Made by a program: the position numbers and the translations under genes
The notes under the pieces: model-generated
Database searches by the model: none
What the model was told of the DNA's origin: nothing
Seen by the model: only the letters and a program-made list of their open reading frames with translations
Shown here: in pieces, positions 59,517-64,000 of the stretch
How the letters are laid out: each line of letters opens with the position of its first letter
Numbering within the stretch: position 1 is the stretch's first letter
Assembly: GCF_001613325.1 (NCBI RefSeq)
Contig: NZ_BDCD01000025.1
Location: 1-64,000, forward strand
Source of the DNA: Nocardia yamanashiensis NBRC 100130
GTDB lineage: Bacteria > Actinomycetota > Actinomycetes > Mycobacteriales > Mycobacteriaceae
Direction of reading: 5' to 3'
Length of the DNA: 64,000 bases

Positions 59517-60311
59517 TCAGAGATCGCGCTGCTGCACGTACCACCACGCGGCCGCGCCGGCCCCGGCGGTCCACAGCAGCAGCACCACGATCGCCGCGGG
59601 CGTCGGCGCGATGAACGCGCTGTCGGCGTAACTGCCGTCGCTCATCGTCCCGACCGTCGCCGCCACCGGCAGGATGGTCGCGAATCCGGGAAACCCGATG
59701 CCGCGCGCGGTGATCCACACCAGCGGCTCCAGCACCAGCACCCCGATGATCACCGCTATCGCCTGCACCGGCGAACGCAACAGGAATCCCAGCGACGCCC
59801 CGATCACCGCCCAGCACACCGCCGCCAGCGTCACCCCGCCCAGCACGGCGAGCAGCTCGACGGTGAACTCCGCTTTGCCGCGCCCGAACACCAGCAGCGC
59901 GGCGGCCCCGACCACCTCCATCGCCAAGACGACGACCAGCGAAAACCAGGCCGCCACCGCGAGTTTGGACCCCAGCAGCAGATTCCGGTCCGGCGTGAAC
60001 ACCGCGCTCACCGGCAGCGACCCGAACCGGTACTCGTCCCCGGCCGCCAGCGCCCCGAAGATCGCCGAGGCGAGCACGGCCAGCGCCAGCGCCCCCGCCA
60101 CCGCGGTTGCGGGCGCCCCCACCGCGCCCAGCACCGGATGCTTGTCGGTGGCGACGGCGGGCGTGAACCGAATTCCCAGCGCCGCGAACGCCACCACCCC
60201 GAGCAGCGCCACCCCGCCACCCAGCAGCCGATTGGTCCGCAGCGAAACCACCTTCCGCACTTCGGAATTGGCGACCCGCAGCACCGGCTCCGGCACGGCG
60301 ACGAGATTCAT
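59517..60311 (-). CDS. ABC-2-type transporter permease
   Basis: A 264-residue membrane protein with about six helices in the ABC-2 permease pattern (RTNRLLGGGVALLGVVAFAAL; AAGDEYRFGSLPVSAVFTPDRNLLL, the usual cytoplasmic elbow motif; CWAVIGASLGFLLRSPVQAI). The start ATG 60311 lies 37 bp after the stop of the ATPase gene, in the same operon. Together they form an exporter or membrane-remodelling complex of unknown substrate. Confidence 0.83.
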   Translation of the reverse strand: MNLVAVPEPVLRVANSEVRKVVSLRTNRLLGGGVALLGVVAFAALGIRFTPAVATDKHPVLGAVGAPATAVAGALALAVLASAIFGALAAGDEYRFGSLPVSAVFTPDRNLLLGSKLAVAAWFSLVVVLAMEVVGAAALLVFGRGKAEFTVELLAVLGGVTLAAVCWAVIGASLGFLLRSPVQAIAVIIGVLVLEPLVWITARGIGFPGFATILPVAATVGTMSDGSYADSAFIAPTPAAIVVLLLWTAGAGAAAWWYVQQRDL

Positions 60312-60348
60312 CTCGCATCCTTTCGTCTGAACATGCGCGGGCCGGTGG

Positions 60349-61311
60349 TCAACGCGGCATCCCGTGGGCGGGCGCCATGGTGGGGTAGACCGGGGCAGGG
60401 TGCGCCGGGGTGGCGGGACGGGTGAGGGCGGCCAGCACCTGATCCGGGTGGATGTGTTCGGAGGCGATCTCGGTGAGCTGCACGCGCGCCGAAGCCGCGG
60501 CCGATTCCAGTTGCGCCAGTGTGGTTTCAGCGACGGCGAGGCGGCCGTCGGTGCGCATGACGGCATCGGTGTGACCGCGTGCGGCCAGGGCCGTGGCGAG
60601 GGCGATCTGGCTGGAGGACTTCACCAGGATGCGATCGGGATGGCTGCGGCGCAGGCGCGCCGGGCTGCCCTGGTAGACGATCTTGCCGTGGTCCATGACG
60701 ATCAGCTCGTCGGCGACCGGAATGGCCGCGCTGAGGGTGCGCGAGGTCAGCAGGACCGTGCCGCCGCGCCGGGCGTGGCCGTGCAGATACTCATTGAGCC
60801 AGGCGGTTTCGGCGGCGTCCAGCCCGGCCGCCGGATCGTCGAGGAGCAGCAGTGGCGGATTGCCGAGCAGGGCGGCCGCCAGCGCCAAACGGGTTTGCGC
60901 GCCGGGGGATTGGGTGGCGATGCGCTCACCGGCCGCCTGATCCAGGCGCACCAGCGTCAGCAATTCGTCGACGCGGGCGTCGGAAACCCCTGCGGCAGCG
61001 GCGTATACGCGAAGCTGACCGCGCACCGTGCGCGCCGGGTGCAGGCCGCGCGGGGACAGCACGGCCCCGATCGCCTGCCGCCCCGCCCGCACGCCGGACC
61101 CGGGCCCGCCCACACTGGCCGACCCGGAAGTCGGTTTCAGCTGGCCGAGCAGCATGCGCAGCACCGTGGTCTTGCCCGCGCCCATCGGCCCCACCAGGGC
61201 GGCGACCGTGCCCGCGGGCACCACGAAACTCACATTCGCCACCGCGGTGACGGTTTCGAAACTCTTGCTCAGTCCCGCGGCGGCGAAGGCGAGCGGCCGG
61301 GCCTGGCTCAC
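60349..61311 (-). CDS. ABC transporter ATP-binding protein
   Basis: A 320-residue ATPase: Walker A GPMGAGKTT near residue 41, a weak signature QSPGAQTRLALAAALLG (LSGGQ replaced by QSPGA), Walker B LLLLDDPAAGLD (Asp in place of the catalytic Glu), and a long C-terminal extension after the H-loop region (no obvious switch His; SRTLSAA). The GTG at 61311 overlaps the stop of the EcsC-like gene by four bases. The degenerate catalytic residues suggest slow or regulatory ATPase activity. Confidence 0.85.
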   Translation of the reverse strand: MSQARPLAFAAAGLSKSFETVTAVANVSFVVPAGTVAALVGPMGAGKTTVLRMLLGQLKPTSGSASVGGPGSGVRAGRQAIGAVLSPRGLHPARTVRGQLRVYAAAAGVSDARVDELLTLVRLDQAAGERIATQSPGAQTRLALAAALLGNPPLLLLDDPAAGLDAAETAWLNEYLHGHARRGGTVLLTSRTLSAAIPVADELIVMDHGKIVYQGSPARLRRSHPDRILVKSSSQIALATALAARGHTDAVMRTDGRLAVAETTLAQLESAAASARVQLTEIASEHIHPDQVLAALTRPATPAHPAPVYPTMAPAHGMPR

Positions 61312-62027
61312 TGCTGGGTGGCCTGGGGCTTGGGCGCTTCCACGGCGGTCAGCGGGTCGGCGTCGATGACGAGGGGCTGCGGCCAGAACTTGGGCGGCGC
61401 GCCGAAAGCCTGGCGGGCGTTGTCGATCGTCCGATGGCCCAGCGCGCGGTTGCCGAAACCGCCGATGGCGGCGCCGATCCCGGCGGGCAGCACCTTGCCG
61501 AACATGAGCGCGCTGCGCTTGGCGATGAACTGCATGAGGAACTTCTTCATGAGGTTGTCGTTCATGGAGTTGATGCCCGGAATCTTGCCGGCCAGCAGCG
61601 TGCCCCAGTTCTTGGCCGAGGCGCCGACGCTCTTCTGCACGATCTCCATGCCGCTCTCGCCCATGACCACCGCCAGCACCAGGGCCCGGCGGCGCTCCTT
61701 GTCCTCGGGCGCGACCCCGTGCACGGCCGCCACGGCGAGGGTGAACACGGCGGACGCTTCCAGGAAGAACGCGGTCTCGGCGCTCATGGCGGCCACCGAC
61801 GCGATGGTTCCCACGCCCGGCACCGCGGCGGTGGCGCCGACCGCGGTCCCGCTGCCGGTGACGGCGGTGAGATAGAGCTTCTCGATGCGCGCGATGATCT
61901 GCGCGGGCGACTCGCCCGGATGCGAGTCCCGCAGCTTCTTCACGTATTTCGCGACCGCGGGCGCCTGCATCTGCGACCCGTTCTCGAGCAGCGAAACGAC
62001 AGTCTTCTCGAGCCCGGTCTTGAACAT
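61308..62027 (-). CDS. EcsC-like / hypothetical helical protein
   Basis: A 239-residue protein with Gly/Ala-rich hydrophobic stretches (YLTAVTGSGTAVGATAAVPGVGTIASVAAM and LPAGIGAAIGGFGNRALGH), resembling EcsC-family proteins that accompany ABC transporters. It probably associates with the membrane. ATG 62027 is chosen; a GTG three codons earlier is possible. It is the first gene of the operon with the ATPase and permease, coupled by GTGA. Function unknown; the family call is tentative. Confidence 0.62.
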   Translation of the reverse strand: MFKTGLEKTVVSLLENGSQMQAPAVAKYVKKLRDSHPGESPAQIIARIEKLYLTAVTGSGTAVGATAAVPGVGTIASVAAMSAETAFFLEASAVFTLAVAAVHGVAPEDKERRRALVLAVVMGESGMEIVQKSVGASAKNWGTLLAGKIPGINSMNDNLMKKFLMQFIAKRSALMFGKVLPAGIGAAIGGFGNRALGHRTIDNARQAFGAPPKFWPQPLVIDADPLTAVEAPKPQATQQ

Positions 62028-62255
62028 CGACAACACCCCATTCTCCGTGCGGTCCTCCGACCGAAACTCTATGGCACCGGCACAACGATTCGCGACGGAT
62101 GCCGGTTCCTGCGCACCCCGAGCCCTCCGCGTGTCCTGTCCGCCGCGCGCAGAGCCGGTGCTCCCTCCCTGAGTAACCGCCGGGCGCACGGGTAACCATG
62201 GCTGCCGGCGTGTGGTCCGGCGGCGCGGAGATCGGAATCGGCATACCGTGGACGG

Positions 62256-63095
62256 GTGGCGGGTGTGTCCGAAGGCGCGAGCGGGTCACCGGATCCGCGG
62301 CTGCGGGAGTATGTCCTCGGGTACGAGGGCTATCTGCTGCGCGGGTTCGAACCGGGCACGCACGTGGGCATGCCGGGCACCGCGCTGACGGTGATCGTGA
62401 CCATCGACGAGCCGGTGGACGTGCCGGTGTCCTCGCATCCGGAGCAGGCGGGCGCCAAGTGGGACATGCTGGCCAGCGGGCTGACCGTCCGTCCGGCCGT
62501 GATCGCGCACCACGGTTTCCAGCACGGCATTCAGCTGGCGCTGACCCCGAAGGGTTGCCGCGCGCTGTTCGGCATCCCGGCCGCGGCCCTGGGTTCCTGG
62601 ATCGTGGATCTGCGCGAGGTGCTCGGCGCGCGGGCGGGCGAGCTGTGGGAGCGCCTGGCCACCGCCCCCGATTGGCCGGAACGCTTCGCCGTCTTCGACG
62701 AGATCCTGCTGCGGCAGGTGCGCCCGGTGCCGTGGGACCCGGAACTGGCCCGCGCCTGGGAACTGCTGACCGCACCGGACCCGGCGGTGCGGGTGGCCGC
62801 CGTCGCCGACGAGATCGGCTGGAGCCGAAGACATCTCGGCAATCGATTCGCCGCCGAGTTCGGCATCACCCCCAAGGACGCCGCCCGGATCACCCGCTTC
62901 GAGCGCTCGCACGGCCTGCTGCGCCTGCCGCAGGCCCCGAGCCTCGCCGAGGTCGCCATCGCGACCGGGTATTACGACCAGGCCCATATGGCCCGGGAAT
63001 GGCGCGAACTGGCCGGTATGCCGCCCTCGGTCTGGCGGGAACGCGAGGAGTTCCCATTCGTCCAAGACCAACCGGCCCCCGCCCCGGCACCGTAG
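62256..63095 (+). CDS. AraC-family transcriptional regulator
   Basis: A 279-residue regulator. The N-terminal effector-type domain (LREYVLGYEGYLLRGFEPGTHVG..., with HHGFQHGIQLALTPKGCRALFG) is the DUF6597-like type common in actinobacterial AraC proteins. The C-terminal 100 residues hold two helix-turn-helices (VAAVADEIGWSRRHLGNRFAAEFG and LAEVAIATGYYDQAHMAREWRELAGMPP). It starts at a GTG and ends 5 bp before a VOC gene, so the two are probably one operon and the VOC protein is a likely target. Confidence 0.88.
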   Translation: MAGVSEGASGSPDPRLREYVLGYEGYLLRGFEPGTHVGMPGTALTVIVTIDEPVDVPVSSHPEQAGAKWDMLASGLTVRPAVIAHHGFQHGIQLALTPKGCRALFGIPAAALGSWIVDLREVLGARAGELWERLATAPDWPERFAVFDEILLRQVRPVPWDPELARAWELLTAPDPAVRVAAVADEIGWSRRHLGNRFAAEFGITPKDAARITRFERSHGLLRLPQAPSLAEVAIATGYYDQAHMAREWRELAGMPPSVWREREEFPFVQDQPAPAPAP

Positions 63096-63100
63096 ATCCC

Positions 63101-63517
63101 ATGACAGAGACAACTTCGGTACGGACCGCGGCCATCGTCTGGCCGACTTTCGTCTATCGCGACGCCGTCGCCGCGATCGCCTTCCTGGAGCAGGCTTTCG
63201 GCTTCGTCACCACCGCCCGGCACGGCGACGACGCCGGCCATGTCCACCACGCCGAACTGGCCTGGCCGGGCGGCGGCGGCATCATGCTCGGCACCGCCAA
63301 CCCTGAGGGCGCGCTGGCCTGCGCGGTCCCCGGGGCGGGCTCGGCCTACATCGTCACCGACGAGGTGGACGCCCTCTACGAACGCGCGCTGGCCGCCGGC
63401 GCGACCGTCACCCGCGAACTGCGCGACGAAACCGATTACGAGTCACGCGGTTTCACCTGCCGCGACCCCGAGGGCGTCTACTGGAGTTTCGGCACTTATC
63501 GCGGCGAGGGGCGCTGA
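63101..63517 (+). CDS. VOC-superfamily protein (glyoxalase/bleomycin-resistance type)
   Basis: A 138-residue VOC protein: TFVYRDAVAAIAFLEQAFGF, VHHAELAWPGGGGIMLGTAN, and the C-terminal TCRDPEGVYWSFGTYRG. It belongs to the group often annotated as glyoxalase or antibiotic-binding proteins; the ligand is unknown. It follows the AraC gene by 5 bp and abuts the glutathionyl-hydroquinone reductase gene on the other strand. Confidence 0.87.
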   Translation: MTETTSVRTAAIVWPTFVYRDAVAAIAFLEQAFGFVTTARHGDDAGHVHHAELAWPGGGGIMLGTANPEGALACAVPGAGSAYIVTDEVDALYERALAAGATVTRELRDETDYESRGFTCRDPEGVYWSFGTYRGEGR

Positions 63518-64000
63518 TCAGGGCTGATGCCCCGCCGGTACCCGTTCGGCGGGTACCGGCGGCGGGGGCGGCGTGCCCTTGCCGAACGGGTTGCCGCCCA
63601 GCGCTTCCCGTCCGTGCGGGGTGAGCCAGTTGCCCAGATCGGGGCCCTTCGGCACGATCCGCGTCGGGTTTATGTCGGTGTGCACGATGTAGTAGTGCTC
63701 TTTGATCTGCTGGAAGTCGATGGTGTCGCCGAACCCGGGGGTCTGGTACAGGTCGCGCACGTAATCCCACAGCACCGGCATCTCGGTCAGCTTCTGCCGA
63801 TTGGTCTTGAAATGCCCGTGATACACCGGATCGAACCGCACCAGCGTGGTGAACAGTCGCACATCGGCCTCGGTGATGGTGTCGCCCACCAGGTAGCGCT
63901 GACCCGCCAGCCGTTCGCTCAACCAGTCCAGCGCCGTGAACAGCCGGTCGTAAGCGGCGTCGTAGGCCGCCTGATCACCGGCGAACCCGCACCGGTACAC
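63518..64000 (-). CDS. Glutathionyl-hydroquinone reductase (Xi-class GST), C-terminal part; gene runs off the window
   Basis: The C-terminal 160 residues of a YqjG/ECM4-type enzyme: VYRCGFAGDQAAYDAAYDRLFTALDWL, QRYLVGDTITEADVRLFTTLVRFDPVYHGHFKTNRQ, LYQTPGF and HYYIVHTDINPTRIVPKGP, matching the conserved GS-HQR C-terminal domain. The N-terminal thioredoxin-fold part, with the catalytic Cys, is beyond position 64000. The family reduces glutathionyl-hydroquinones; actinobacteria make mycothiol instead, so the thiol used here is uncertain. A Pro-rich tail ends it. Confidence 0.87.
   Translation of the reverse strand: MYRCGFAGDQAAYDAAYDRLFTALDWLSERLAGQRYLVGDTITEADVRLFTTLVRFDPVYHGHFKTNRQKLTEMPVLWDYVRDLYQTPGFGDTIDFQQIKEHYYIVHTDINPTRIVPKGPDLGNWLTPHGREALGGNPFGKGTPPPPPVPAERVPAGHQP

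Noticed and set aside
1..64000. tRNA, rRNA, CRISPR arrays, insertion sequences, prophage
   Set aside because: No T-loop-like motifs in tRNA context, regularly spaced repeats, transposase or phage genes were seen.

Overview
The window is high-GC DNA from an actinomycete of the Mycobacteriales, most probably a Nocardia or close relative. The basis is gene order and family content recalled from mycobacterial genomes, not a database search: sigE-rseA-htrA next to an O-methyltransferase and a raaS-type TetR/ABC set, glgC/glgM, tagA with a DivIVA-like protein and a DUF3117 protein, mrp beside lytic transglycosylase, DUF1003 and MgtE-like genes, corA, and the multifunctional 2-oxoglutarate decarboxylase kgd. 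A DUF7373-type lipoprotein also points to Nocardia. No rRNA, tRNA, IS element, prophage or CRISPR array was seen. It looks like ordinary chromosome with some accessory islands.

Layout. 1-6.0 kb: envelope-stress module (htrA, rseA, sigE, all minus) divergent from an O-methyltransferase, then a TetR regulator and a two-gene ABC exporter closed by a strong terminator. 6.0-8.0 kb: two small unknown proteins and a lipoprotein. 8.0-10.6 kb: divergent glgC and glgM (glycogen/alpha-glucan synthesis). 10.6-14.6 kb: GNAT, LysR, an RlmA-type methyltransferase, DUF3117, tagA and a DivIVA-like membrane protein. 14.8-20.4 kb: mrp, two paralogous lytic transglycosylases, DUF1003 and a soluble MgtE-like protein, all minus. 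20.5-26.7 kb: CitE-type lyase, small stress membrane protein, SUFU-domain protein, corA, PHP phosphoesterase, small membrane protein and an FAD oxidoreductase. 26.7-28.4 kb: a 517-bp structured intergenic region and malic enzyme. 28.5-33.6 kb: a CBS-pair protein, an osmoprotectant importer (proXVWZ) and a divergent extra solute-binding lipoprotein. 33.7-36.6 kb: an alpha/alpha-toroid membrane protein, an EamA transporter and an atypical trpF. 36.6-42.6 kb: a TetR-controlled oxidative lipid operon (Baeyer-Villiger monooxygenase, SDR, esterase, long-chain acyl-CoA ligase). 42.7-50.5 kb: VOC protein, membrane sulfite-oxidase-like enzyme, Uma2 nuclease-fold protein, PadR/MFS drug exporter pair, TerD-vWA protein and a FUSC permease. 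50.6-58.5 kb: kgd and a fused ABC exporter. 59-64 kb: VOC proteins, a small ABC/EcsC-like operon, an AraC regulator and the 3' part of a glutathionyl-hydroquinone reductase.

No classical defence or biosynthetic cluster is evident. The most interesting signals are regulatory and architectural. They are a candidate structured RNA plus promoter and palindromic operator upstream of malic enzyme, several near-perfect operator palindromes (RaaS-like, PadR, TetR/BVMO), a terpene-cyclase-like toroid fused to membrane helices, a divergent TrpF homologue, repeated GTAAC boxes before both lytic transglycosylases, and a CRP-type box before the CBS protein. Motif and family calls were made by eye. Comparisons with named Mycobacterium tuberculosis genes are from memory.
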